This document shows positions 24,499-31,907 of a stretch of 64,000 nucleotides of DNA, one piece after another. Within the stretch, counting starts at the first letter, position 1. Every line of letters starts with the position of its first letter. The notes beneath the pieces were generated by a model. That model worked only from the letters and a program-made list of their open reading frames with translations. It made no database searches and was not told the origin of the DNA. This stretch comes from JAIQFL01 sp035295745. GTDB taxonomy: Bacteria; Acidobacteriota; Terriglobia; Bryobacterales; Bryobacteraceae. A program made the translations under genes and the position numbers. The DNA lies in assembly GCA_035295745.1 (NCBI GenBank), contig DATGIL010000075.1, positions 21,540 through 85,539 on the forward strand, read 5' to 3'.

Positions 24499-25290
24499 AT
24501 GTCGTTCGATGGGCGCCGTGTTCTTTCCCTTGAAAGCCGCCGGGGGCCAGAAATGGCGGAACTGATCCGCAAACAAGGCGGCGATCCTTTTGTAGCACCC
24601 GCGTTGCGCGAAGTCCCGATCGAGGAAAGCGCTCCCGTATTCCGATTCGCCGAGCGTCTCTTTGCCGGCGACTTCGACATGATGATCCTGCTTACCGGCG
24701 TGGGAACCAGGCAGTTGAATCGCCTGCTGGGGACGCGTTATCCCGAAGGCGAATTTGCCGGCGCGCTGCGTCGTTTGACTATTGTGGCGCGCGGTCCGAA
24801 GCCCGTGGCGGCGCTCCGCGAAATGGGGCTGACACCGGCGATCACCGCTCCCGAGCCGAATACCTGGCGCGAACTCATGCAGGCTACCGAGGGCCGCACG
24901 GAGCGCAGCATTGCCGTGCAGGAGTACGGCCGCTCGAATCCCGAACTTCTCGACGGACTGCGCGCCCGCGGCGCGGAGGTGACCTCCGTGCGCCTCTATC
25001 AATACGGTCTGCCATCCGATCCGGAACCTCTGAAGGAAGCGGCACGGCGTCTTGCGGCGGGAGAGTTTGAAGTCGCGCTCTTCACTACCGCCGTACAGAT
25101 CGGGCATCTCTTTCGAATGGCCGACGAGCAAGGGATCGGGGCTGCCACGCTCGCGGGCCTGCGCAAAACCATGATCGCTTCGATAGGACCTACCACCACC
25201 GAAGCTCTCGAAGAGTTCGGTCTTTACCCCGACATGGAGCCTTCGCAGCCCAAGATGGGTATTCTGGTACGCGAGGCCGCGGGAAGGTAA
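24499..25290 (+). CDS. hemD: Uroporphyrinogen-III synthase
   Basis: A 263-residue enzyme closing hydroxymethylbilane to uroporphyrinogen III in heme and cobalamin synthesis. It has the two-lobed HEM4 pattern: RVLSLESRRGPEMAELIRKQ at the N-terminus, FDMMILLTGVGTRQL, RLTIVARGPKPVAALREMG, then VQEYGRSNPELLDGLRARGA, VALFTTAVQIGHLFRMA and KTMIASIGPTTTEALEEFGL. The start at 24499 follows a TATAAT box and is the first Met of the conserved region; the much longer frame upstream overlaps nuoI on the other strand. Only 26 nt separate it from atpZ, so it heads the F-ATPase membrane-sector unit. No other hem gene is in the window. Confidence 0.88.
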   Translation: MSFDGRRVLSLESRRGPEMAELIRKQGGDPFVAPALREVPIEESAPVFRFAERLFAGDFDMMILLTGVGTRQLNRLLGTRYPEGEFAGALRRLTIVARGPKPVAALREMGLTPAITAPEPNTWRELMQATEGRTERSIAVQEYGRSNPELLDGLRARGAEVTSVRLYQYGLPSDPEPLKEAARRLAAGEFEVALFTTAVQIGHLFRMADEQGIGAATLAGLRKTMIASIGPTTTEALEEFGLYPDMEPSQPKMGILVREAAGR

Positions 25291-25316
25291 CACAAGCCGG
25301 GTACACTGGAATCAGA

Positions 25317-25538
25317 ATGGCTCGTAAGAAGACGGGCGCAGCGAGAGCGGTCGAGTATTCCGGACTGGCATTCATCCTGCCGGCGTCCACGTTTGTCGGG
25401 TACGGCATCGGGTACTGGCTCGACCGCCATTTCGGCACGACTTGGTTGAAGGTCTTGTTCCTGATTCTGGGCAGCGTCGCGGGGTTCGTTTCGCTCATCC
25501 GCCAGATCATGCGGGATTCGAGCGAAAATGGCGATTGA
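25317..25538 (+). CDS. atpZ: AtpZ/AtpI-type ATP synthase accessory protein
   Basis: A 73-residue membrane protein of two helices (YSGLAFILPASTFVGYGIGYW and WLKVLFLILGSVAGFVSLI) with the family's GYWLDRHFGTTWLK turn. Such AtpZ or gene-1 proteins precede atpI/atpB in many F-ATPase operons and are linked to c-ring assembly or ion (magnesium or calcium) transport. The stop overlaps the next start by 11 nt (25528-25538), which couples translation. Confidence 0.85.
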   Translation: MARKKTGAARAVEYSGLAFILPASTFVGYGIGYWLDRHFGTTWLKVLFLILGSVAGFVSLIRQIMRDSSENGD

Positions 25539-25902
25539 CGAACTGAGCTACGACCGCGCTGCCCGGCGCATTGGCCGTAGTATGTGGGCGATCGCCCTCG
25601 CGGGAACGGTTGCCACTTTCCTCATCGGCGGATGGAAGTGGGGCGGAGGATTCCTGTTGGGAGCCGGATTTTCGTGGCTCAATTACCGCTTTCTCTGCCG
25701 TCTGGTGGAGAGTCTGGGCGGAACCACGCCCCCGCACGGCGGGGCATTCCTCACGTTCCGCTACCTCCTGCTGGGTGGTGGCGGGTATGTTATATTACGT
25801 TATTCTCCCATCAATATGAAGGCCGTATTGACGGGCCTGTTCGTGCTAATCGCCGCCGTCTTCGTCGAAGTCATTTTCGAGATCGCCTATGCCAGAAAGT
25901 GA
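25528..25902 (+). CDS. atpI: ATP synthase I-chain (AtpI-like)
   Basis: A 124-residue membrane protein with four hydrophobic segments (WAIALAGTVATFLIGGWKWG, GFLLGAGFSWLNYRFLCRLV, YLLLGGGGYVILRY and AVLTGLFVLIAAVFVEVIFE), the pattern of the ATP_synt_I family that assists c-ring assembly. It overlaps atpZ by 11 nt and atpB by 14 nt (25889-25902). The sequence is too divergent for a firm subfamily call; position between atpZ and atpB carries most of the weight. Confidence 0.78.
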   Translation: MAIDELSYDRAARRIGRSMWAIALAGTVATFLIGGWKWGGGFLLGAGFSWLNYRFLCRLVESLGGTTPPHGGAFLTFRYLLLGGGGYVILRYSPINMKAVLTGLFVLIAAVFVEVIFEIAYARK

Positions 25903-26617
25903 ACTGTGGGTTACCAGCGTTTTTAACGATTATCTGCCGGCTCTGGGCAATTTTTTTCTGACGCTCGTCGGCAAGACTGCCGAGCCGCGTCCCTGGGCCG
26001 ACTTCATCGTGATGCAGATTTTGCTGGTGGCTGCGCTAATGTTGCTCTTCGCGATCATTCGGCCGAGACTTTCGGTCGACCGGCCCAGCCCACTGCAGCA
26101 TATCGTGGAATTGCTCTACGACTTTATCAAGGGGCAGGCAGAAGATCAGGTGGGGCACAGCGCACACAAGTACATCCCTTTCTTCGGGACAATTTTCATT
26201 TTCATTCTCAGCTCGAACCTCATCGGCCTCGCGCCCTGTTTCGAGTCGCCCACCAACTTTCCTTTCGTCACGGCCGGCTGCGCGATCGCGACCTTCCTCT
26301 ACTACAACGGGGTTGGTTTTGCAGCCAACGGTCCGAAGTACCTGGCGCACTTCGCAGGGCCTATCTGGTGGCTCGCGCCGTTAATGATCCCCATCGAGAT
26401 TGTGAGCCACCTGGCGCGCCTGCTTTCGCTGACGGTTCGTCTCTACGCTAATATGTTCGCGGGTGAGCAGGTGACGTTGGTGTTCATCAATCTTACTAAA
26501 TTGATCGCCCCAGTCGTCTTTATGGGTCTGCACATCTTCGTGGGCGTGGTGCAGGCATACATCTTCATGCTCCTCACCATGGTGTACGTGGGCGGAGCCG
26601 TCGCGCACGAGCATTAA
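25889..26617 (+). CDS. atpB: ATP synthase subunit a
   Basis: A 242-residue integral subunit of the F0 sector that forms the ion half-channels facing the c-ring. The essential Arg is in LSLTVRLYANMFAGEQV, and other family marks are SSNLIGLAPCFESPTNF, PIEIVSHLARLLSL and the C-terminal AYIFMLLTMVYVGGAVAHEH. Starts at an ATG inside the end of atpI. It is followed after 89 nt by atpE. The F1 genes and atpF are not in the window, so the ATP synthase genes are split into at least two loci. Confidence 0.94.
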   Translation: MPESELWVTSVFNDYLPALGNFFLTLVGKTAEPRPWADFIVMQILLVAALMLLFAIIRPRLSVDRPSPLQHIVELLYDFIKGQAEDQVGHSAHKYIPFFGTIFIFILSSNLIGLAPCFESPTNFPFVTAGCAIATFLYYNGVGFAANGPKYLAHFAGPIWWLAPLMIPIEIVSHLARLLSLTVRLYANMFAGEQVTLVFINLTKLIAPVVFMGLHIFVGVVQAYIFMLLTMVYVGGAVAHEH

Positions 26618-26706
26618 TACCGGCTTTATGCCGCTCTGAGCGTGAGCCCGGCTGTACGGTGTCCGGGGACCACCCACTGAGAGCGATTCATCTGAAGGAG
26701 AATCGA

Positions 26707-27015
26707 ATGACGAAAAAGTTGTTTTTTCTGCTGGCCTTGATGTTGCTGGCTAGCGTTACGCTGTGCGCCCAACCTCAAGGCACCGCAGCTCCGACCGGGA
26801 ACCAATGGGTTCCGGTCACCGCCGGTTTCGCGATGGCCATCGCTTCGAGCCTTTGCGGGCTGGCGCAGGGCAAGGCGATTGCAAGTGCGGTGGAAGGGAT
26901 GGCGCGCAATCCCGGTGCAGCCAAAGCCATTCAGTTGGCGATGCTGATCGGTCTGGCGTTTATCGAGTCACTGTCCCTCTACGTGCTGCTGATTATCTAC
27001 ACTAAGGTATCGTAA
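26707..27015 (+). CDS. atpE: ATP synthase subunit c with N-terminal signal-like extension
   Basis: A 102-residue proteolipid. The two-helix hairpin spans about residues 34-100 with the polar loop ARNPGAAK and the ion-binding Glu87 in LAFIESLSLY. Gln54 and Tyr92 are also placed as in Q-ES-Y type c subunits. Ahead of it sits a 22-residue signal-peptide-like segment (KKLFFLLALMLLASVTLCAQ) and a short Pro/Thr linker; typical bacterial c subunits of about 80 residues lack this. The ATG at 26707 has an aaggag Shine-Dalgarno 7 nt upstream, so the extension is really translated. It ends the cluster, just before the terminator at 27043. Confidence 0.93.
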   Translation: MTKKLFFLLALMLLASVTLCAQPQGTAAPTGNQWVPVTAGFAMAIASSLCGLAQGKAIASAVEGMARNPGAAKAIQLAMLIGLAFIESLSLYVLLIIYTKVS

Positions 27016-27042
27016 CCCAAGTATCCGGTTTTCTCTGATTTT

Positions 27043-27079
27043 CCCGGGGGCAGGACCATGGACTGTCCCCGGGGTTTTT
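27043..27079 (+). terminator. Rho-independent terminator after atpE
   Basis: The arm cccgggggcag (27043-27053) pairs with ctgtccccggg (27063-27073), with one G-T pair, around a 9-nt loop, followed by ttttt (27075-27079). It ends the hemD-atpE unit. Confidence 0.88.
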
Positions 27080-27145
27080 CCCTCCCCCGTACTGATGAGG
27101 CTCTCCGGCTAGTACGAAGCCCCACTCGCGAACCCTCTAGTTCTA

Positions 27146-27174
27146 TTGACCTAGTTGTAAACACCCAATAGCAT
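27146..27174 (+). promoter_or_regulatory. Candidate promoter of the PilZ gene
   Basis: TTGACC (27146-27151) and TAGCAT (27169-27174) are 17 nt apart. The predicted start of transcription is about 10 nt before the ATG at 27191. Confidence 0.4.
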
Positions 27175-27190
27175 TGAATAACACTTGGCA

Positions 27191-27526
27191 ATGGAACAGC
27201 GAAGAACTAGGCGTTTTCAACTAGAGTTGCCACTCTCTGTCATCCGCGCTGGCGCCGAGCGCGTTACATTGGCAGGCCTGACCAAGAACATTAGTTCTTG
27301 CGGTGTTCTGTTTACCACCGGCAAGGAACCCGACTTGGGCGGGCCGATTGAGTACATCATCACGCTGAATCACGACGGGCCTCAGCCCGTGAATCTTCGC
27401 TGCGTCGGAAAGGTCTTACGCGCGGAGCGTGCCCAACCCGCAACGGAAGCGGGCTCCAAAGCGTACCAGATCGCAGCGACTCTAGAACGCTACGAGTTCG
27501 TTCGAGAGCGAACCCAGCACGGCTAA
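27191..27526 (+). CDS. PilZ-domain protein, candidate c-di-GMP receptor
   Basis: A 111-residue single-domain PilZ protein. The N-terminal arginine motif is present in EQRRTRRFQLELPLSV, and the second motif appears as LTKNISSCGVLFTT, where Asn replaces the usual Asp of (D/N)xSxxG. The rest of the beta-barrel is visible (IEYIITL, VNLRCVGKVLRAE, YQIAATLERYEFV). Such proteins bind cyclic di-GMP and tune motility, exopolysaccharide or transcription; no target lies nearby. The ATG at 27191 is preferred over a TTG two codons upstream. A repeat A copy follows the gene. Confidence 0.88.
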   Translation: MEQRRTRRFQLELPLSVIRAGAERVTLAGLTKNISSCGVLFTTGKEPDLGGPIEYIITLNHDGPQPVNLRCVGKVLRAERAQPATEAGSKAYQIAATLERYEFVRERTQHG

Positions 27527-27539
27527 ATACATACGCCGC

Positions 27540-27606
27540 TTCAGAAATCGCTTGCTCACGCGCGCGGCTCGTAGCCAGCCGTGGCCGTAGGGAGCGGTCC
27601 TTCGGC
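27540..27606. repeat. Dispersed repeat A, short copy
   Basis: ttcagaaatcgcttgctcac, cgcgcggctcgtagccag and ggccgtagggagcggtc match one repeat A unit and its ttcagaa end. It lies between the PilZ gene and the convergent ABC-F gene. Confidence 0.75.
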
Positions 27607-27632
27607 ACCACACCACACACCCCCGGTGCTAC

Positions 27633-29270
27633 TTAAGAGTAGATACCGGGGGCTTCATGTCCGATTTTTTGTACATACTCGGTATACGAACCGGGATAGA
27701 CTCGGGGGGTTCGGTCTGTGCCGGTCTCTCCCCCTAACTCGAGCACGCGTGTGCCGAGCCCGCGCAGAAATGTGCGGTCGTGCGACACGAAAATCATAGT
27801 GCCTTCAAAGTCTTTCAGCGCTTCAACGAGCATCTCTTTAGTCGCCAGGTCGAGGTGATTGGTGGGCTCATCGAGCACCAGAAAATTGGGTGGGTCGTAA
27901 AGCATCCGGGCCATGGCGAGCCGCGATTTCTCGCCGCCTGATAGTGAGCGGATTTTCTTGTCGATATCGTCGCCTGAGAACTGAAACGCCCCCGCGAGGG
28001 TGCGCAACGAGCCAAGTCCGTCCTGCGAGAAATCGCTCTGTAGTTGTTCGATGATGGTCAGATCGGGATCGAGCACGTCGAGCGACTGCTGCGCGAAGTA
28101 TCCCATCACCAGGCTCGCGCCCAGGCGCACATTGCCGGAGTCGGGTGCGGTGGCGCCGGCAATCATTTTCAGGAGCGTGGTCTTACCTGCCCCGTTTCGA
28201 CCCATCACGGCCCAACGCTCTCCTCGACGGATAGTCACGCTGAAACCGTCATAAATCACGCGCGGGCCGTAGCGCTTATGCAGATTCTCCAGCACCACGA
28301 CCTGGTCCCCGGAGCGCGGCGGCACACGAAACTCAAACTTCACGACGTGGCGCTTCTTCGGGAGTTCGATCTTTTCGATCTTGTCGAGAGCCTTGATCCG
28401 GCTCTGCACCTGGGCAGCTTTTGCGGCGTGGGTTTTGAAGCGCTCGATGAAGCGTTGCTCCTTCGCGAGCATGGCTTGCTGGCGAGAGAAGGCCGCCTGC
28501 TGATTGCTCTCGCGAATCGCACGCTCCCGCTCATAAAAATCGTAGTTGCCCGAGTAGGCGATAATCTCGCCGCCATCGATCTCGGCGATTCGGGTGACGA
28601 TGCGGTTCATGAACTCGCGATCGTGCGAGGTCATGAGCAGCGCTCCCGGATACGACTTCAGGAATTGCTCGAGCCAGATGATGGATTCGATATCGAGGTG
28701 ATTGGTGGGCTCGTCCATGAGCAATACGTCGGGCCGTCCTAGCAGGACCCGCGCCAACGCCACGCGCATCTTCCATCCTCCCGATAACGCGCCGACATCG
28801 CCATCGATCTGATCGTCCTGGAACCCGAGACCATGCAGTACTTCGCGCGCCTGTGCTTCGAGGGCATAGCCATTCAGATGCTCGTACTCCTCCTGCACAT
28901 CGCCGAAGCGGGCCAGAATCCGGTCGAGATCGCCGGCCTGTTCGGGGTCGTCCATGGCGTGGTGCAGATCTTCGAGCTCGTGGTGGAGATCGCCCACGCG
29001 CCCGCTGCCGGCGATGGCCTCATCCAGGACTGAGCGACCCTGCATCTCTTCGACATCTTGACGGAAGTATCCGATGGTGAGGCGCTTGGGAACGGAGACG
29101 TCGCCCTCGTCCGGGTCTTCTTCCCCGACTACCATGCGAAAGAGAGTCGTTTTGCCGGAGCCGTTGGGCCCGACGAGCCCGACCTTCTCTCCGGGATTCA
29201 ATTGGAAAGAGGCATCGACGAAGATCAACTGCTTGCCGTACTGTTTATTGATATTGGAAAAAGAGATCAT
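27633..29270 (-). CDS. ABC-F family ATPase (ribosome-associated)
   Basis: A 545-residue soluble protein with two ABC domains and no membrane part. Domain 1: Walker A GLVGPNGSGKTT, signature ALSGGWKMRVALAR, Walker B LLMDEPTNHLD. Domain 2: Walker A AVMGRNGAGKTT, signature SLSGGEKSRLAMAR, Walker B LVLDEPTNHLD. Between them lies the charged P-site tertiary linker (YERERAIRESNQQAAFSRQQ to AAQVQSRIKALDKIEKIEL), the element that reaches into the ribosomal tRNA sites in EttA, Uup and antibiotic-protection ABC-F proteins. Translation quality control or rescue is the likely role; resistance cannot be judged from sequence. It is monocistronic, flanked by repeats A (3' side) and B (5' side). Confidence 0.92.
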   Translation of the reverse strand: MISFSNINKQYGKQLIFVDASFQLNPGEKVGLVGPNGSGKTTLFRMVVGEEDPDEGDVSVPKRLTIGYFRQDVEEMQGRSVLDEAIAGSGRVGDLHHELEDLHHAMDDPEQAGDLDRILARFGDVQEEYEHLNGYALEAQAREVLHGLGFQDDQIDGDVGALSGGWKMRVALARVLLGRPDVLLMDEPTNHLDIESIIWLEQFLKSYPGALLMTSHDREFMNRIVTRIAEIDGGEIIAYSGNYDFYERERAIRESNQQAAFSRQQAMLAKEQRFIERFKTHAAKAAQVQSRIKALDKIEKIELPKKRHVVKFEFRVPPRSGDQVVVLENLHKRYGPRVIYDGFSVTIRRGERWAVMGRNGAGKTTLLKMIAGATAPDSGNVRLGASLVMGYFAQQSLDVLDPDLTIIEQLQSDFSQDGLGSLRTLAGAFQFSGDDIDKKIRSLSGGEKSRLAMARMLYDPPNFLVLDEPTNHLDLATKEMLVEALKDFEGTMIFVSHDRTFLRGLGTRVLELGGETGTDRTPRVYPGSYTEYVQKIGHEAPGIYS

Positions 29271-29299
29271 TTAGTTTGGATTGGTTCCCGGCAGCGTGC

Positions 29300-29470
29300 T
29301 GCAGACACTCATATTTGCCGTCTCGACATTCCAGGCGACACTTTTCGAGTGGCCGCCGATTCCGGCCTCGCGAGAATCGTCGAAGACCACTTCGTTCAGC
29401 AGCCCTGGTGGATGCGCGAAAAGCGTCGAGATGAGTCTCGACGCGGCAAACAGGAGTGTCTGCGCCACGC
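29300..29470. repeat. Repeat B, inverted pair with a decayed left arm
   Basis: The left arm (gcagacactcatatttgccg to gacactttt, about 29304-29346) and right arm (aaaagcgtcgagatgagtct to gtgtctgcgccac, about 29419-29469) are inverted copies of repeat B. The right arm keeps the hairpin gcgtcgaga-tgag-tctcgacgc; the left arm is mutated. It fills the gap between the ABC-F start and the M14 peptidase stop. Confidence 0.8.
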
Positions 29471-29471
29471 A

Positions 29472-31859
29472 CTACTCATACACCAGAGCGTTGAAGAACA
29501 TCTTGAACGTGAGATAGCTCTGGGCGCGATATTGAGGGCGCATGCCGAACAGCACTACGTGACCGCTGCCCATGGGCGCATCGATCAGGGCCGCCTTGCC
29601 GGCAATCACCTTTTCCCCCACCAGCCAGCCGGAGGCCAGCAGGCCGCTATCCGGGTAGCGGGCAACCACCGGCAGTGAGGTTTCCCACGCCGGGCTCTGT
29701 TCGCTCCAGATGGCAATCTCGGCGGGGACTCCGTACGCGAGATGGCTCTTTGTGTCGATCCGCGCGTTGAGCAGCGAGCCCGGAGAGTAGAACTCGCTAG
29801 ACCCCGTGGTGGCCCTCTCTTCCCCGCCCTGGCCCCCACGGCCGCCGCCCACTCGCGGCGTCACGGTCTTGGCCGCCACGCCCAGGTGCGAGATGGCATA
29901 ATCCGTCGCACCATTCAAGAAGACCAACGTGCCGCCGGTGGTCGCGAAATCCTTCAAGGCGTCGGCGCCCTTCGGACCCACACCTCCCGTGTATTCTTCG
30001 GGCATGTTGCGCTGCCCGTTTTCGATACTCGCTGCCGGTTGGTCGGCAAACAAGATGGCGTCGAACTTCTTGCGCAGATCGCCCGATTGAATATCGTTAT
30101 TGTGAATGGTGGTGTAAGCGAAGCCGAACTGTTCCAGAAGCCAGCGGGTCCAACCCTCATCCATGTTGTTCCCAGTGAACGGCTGGTAAAGCGCGACGCG
30201 AGGCGCTTTCACTTCCTTCCACCCGGCATGCGATGCGGCGGAAAAATCTCCGGTTGCCGGATCGCGCCACACCGATTTACCGCTCTTCCAGACGCGATTG
30301 ACGGCCACCCACGAGTCGGTATCGGTGGCTTTCCAAACCGGACCGCTCGCCGGCGGAGGAGCCTGCCACTCACCTGAAAACGGAACAGGCTTGTCCACTG
30401 CCTTCACATCCACGCCCATCAGCAGCGGCAGTGTATTGGCGGTGACATCGTATGGCCGCTTGGGCGGCCCGCCGGGGTATAGGCGGTCTTCCGGATAGTG
30501 CTGGCGCTCAAGCAACGACTTAGCCCAACCGCCGTAAGGTTGGTGCATGGAAACTACCGCGCTGCCATCTGCTCCCTTGCCGACTTCCACCTGTCCGAAC
30601 CGCAACGTCTCGATCATTTTGCGCGTCGCACCCGGGTCGGCCTGCGTGGAGGAGATGACGAATCCCCAAGGCTCGGTCCGTGCAATTTGCCGCACACCTA
30701 CACGGTAGAAATTGCGCAACAGCTCATCCTTATGAATCGCCGCATTGTAGAGACACGACTCGAAGGCGATCAGTTGGTAGTCGATGATGTCGCGAAGGTG
30801 CCACGTGCCTCCCATCCATGGCTCCAGGTAGTTCCAGGAACGTTCGCGGGGGTTGTAGCCAAGCGCCGTTTCGGCAATCTGATCCTTGGTGAGCGTCATG
30901 GGAGACGCGATTCGGGCGCTTGCCGATTCGGTGAGCAGACGCAGTCCGCCATGAAAGGCCATAAAGTGGCGCGATGGCGTCCAGAAGTCGTAGACCCCGT
31001 GAAGGGCGACGCCGGTCTTTCCCGCGGCCGTCAGATCGGTAGCCATCGCCGTGCCCATCATATTCATTTCCTGCATCAGAATGGCGTCGATGTTGGGTTC
31101 GGTGGGATCGAGCCACGGCGGAACAAACAGTCGCGCCGCGTTTCCGCCCATCTGGTGCACGTCGTAAGTAATTTCGGGATGCCACACATTGTGCAGCTTG
31201 GAGACGGTGAGTTGCGTCTCGGGCTGAGAAAAGATGTACCAATCGCGATTATTGTCGTGGCCCACGTACTTGTGATAGAGCTCGGGCGGAGACGTTCCTT
31301 CGTACGGTGTGCCGACGGTCTTGCGATACCAGCGCGTCACGATGTCGACTCCATCGGGATTCAACGAGGGAACCAGCAGAACGATGGTGTCTTTGAAGAT
31401 CGCGCGATGGTGCGGAGTGTCCTCGGTTACGAGGCGATAAGCGAACTCCACTGCTGTGTGCGTCGATGCAATCTCAGTGGCGTGGATGGAGCATGTGATC
31501 AACACTACAGTCTTGCCTTGCAGGATGAGCTGCTCGGCTTCGGCTTGAGTGGTTTTGCGCGGGTCGGCGAGCCGCTGCTGGATCGCGATGAAGCGATCGA
31601 GGTGTCGAAGCGTGTCAGGATCGGCGATCGTGGCGGCGATAAATGGACGCCCTTCGGCAGTCTTGCCCAATTCCTCCATCTTGATCCGGTCGCTCGACTT
31701 GGCCAGCGTCTGGAAATATCCGACGACTTTGTCCCAATCGAGCACGGTTTTATCGGCGCCGATTTCGTGGCCAAAGTAGCTGGCAGGAGTGGGCACTGCT
31801 GCTTGGGTTGGAGGGACGAACAGGCATGCGAGGAGTAGGGACCTTGCCGCGAGTGACAT
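29472..31859 (-). CDS. Exported zinc carboxypeptidase, M14 family
   Basis: A 795-residue secreted metallopeptidase. A signal peptide (AARSLLLACLFVPPTQAA) precedes the M14 domain: the zinc ligands His126 and Glu129 in SIHATEIAST, NPDG (about 167-170), the Arg-containing HDNNRDW, and the third ligand His235 in TYDVHQMGG. The remaining about 500 residues include a ThuA or glutamine-amidotransferase-like segment near the C-terminus (KFDAILFADQPAASI, DFATTGGTLVFLNGATDYAI and SGHVVLFGMRPQYRAQ), an arrangement frequent in large acidobacterial and Bacteroidetes M14 proteins. The start at 31857-31859 is favoured because TAGAAT lies 7 nt upstream with no Shine-Dalgarno; an ATG 9 nt further up overlaps that box. 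It likely degrades extracellular peptides. Confidence 0.88.
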   Translation of the reverse strand: MSLAARSLLLACLFVPPTQAAVPTPASYFGHEIGADKTVLDWDKVVGYFQTLAKSSDRIKMEELGKTAEGRPFIAATIADPDTLRHLDRFIAIQQRLADPRKTTQAEAEQLILQGKTVVLITCSIHATEIASTHTAVEFAYRLVTEDTPHHRAIFKDTIVLLVPSLNPDGVDIVTRWYRKTVGTPYEGTSPPELYHKYVGHDNNRDWYIFSQPETQLTVSKLHNVWHPEITYDVHQMGGNAARLFVPPWLDPTEPNIDAILMQEMNMMGTAMATDLTAAGKTGVALHGVYDFWTPSRHFMAFHGGLRLLTESASARIASPMTLTKDQIAETALGYNPRERSWNYLEPWMGGTWHLRDIIDYQLIAFESCLYNAAIHKDELLRNFYRVGVRQIARTEPWGFVISSTQADPGATRKMIETLRFGQVEVGKGADGSAVVSMHQPYGGWAKSLLERQHYPEDRLYPGGPPKRPYDVTANTLPLLMGVDVKAVDKPVPFSGEWQAPPPASGPVWKATDTDSWVAVNRVWKSGKSVWRDPATGDFSAASHAGWKEVKAPRVALYQPFTGNNMDEGWTRWLLEQFGFAYTTIHNNDIQSGDLRKKFDAILFADQPAASIENGQRNMPEEYTGGVGPKGADALKDFATTGGTLVFLNGATDYAISHLGVAAKTVTPRVGGGRGGQGGEERATTGSSEFYSPGSLLNARIDTKSHLAYGVPAEIAIWSEQSPAWETSLPVVARYPDSGLLASGWLVGEKVIAGKAALIDAPMGSGHVVLFGMRPQYRAQSYLTFKMFFNALVYE

Positions 31860-31866
31860 GGAAACC

Positions 31867-31896
31867 ATTCTACCGTCTGCAGGAAATGGCTACCAA
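31867..31896 (-). promoter_or_regulatory. Candidate promoter of the M14 peptidase gene
   Basis: On the minus strand TTGGTA (31891-31896) and TAGAAT (31867-31872) are 18 nt apart. The -10 box ends 7 nt before the ATG at 31859, predicting a leaderless or nearly leaderless transcript. Confidence 0.45.
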
Positions 31897-31907
31897 TGTC
31901 GGGGGAT

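Noticed and set aside
26707..27015. Sodium-coupled ATP synthase
   Set aside because: Gln54, Glu87, Ser88 and Tyr92 match the sodium-binding pattern of Ilyobacter-type c subunits, but the position equivalent to Thr67 is Leu, as in cyanobacterial proton-driven rings (ESLTIY-like). The motif does not decide for sodium.
27087..27125. Hammerhead ribozyme suggested by ctgatgag and cgaa
   Set aside because: The sequence between ctgatgag and cgaa does not form the required stem II with the flanking G-C pair; only a simple gtact/agtac hairpin is possible.
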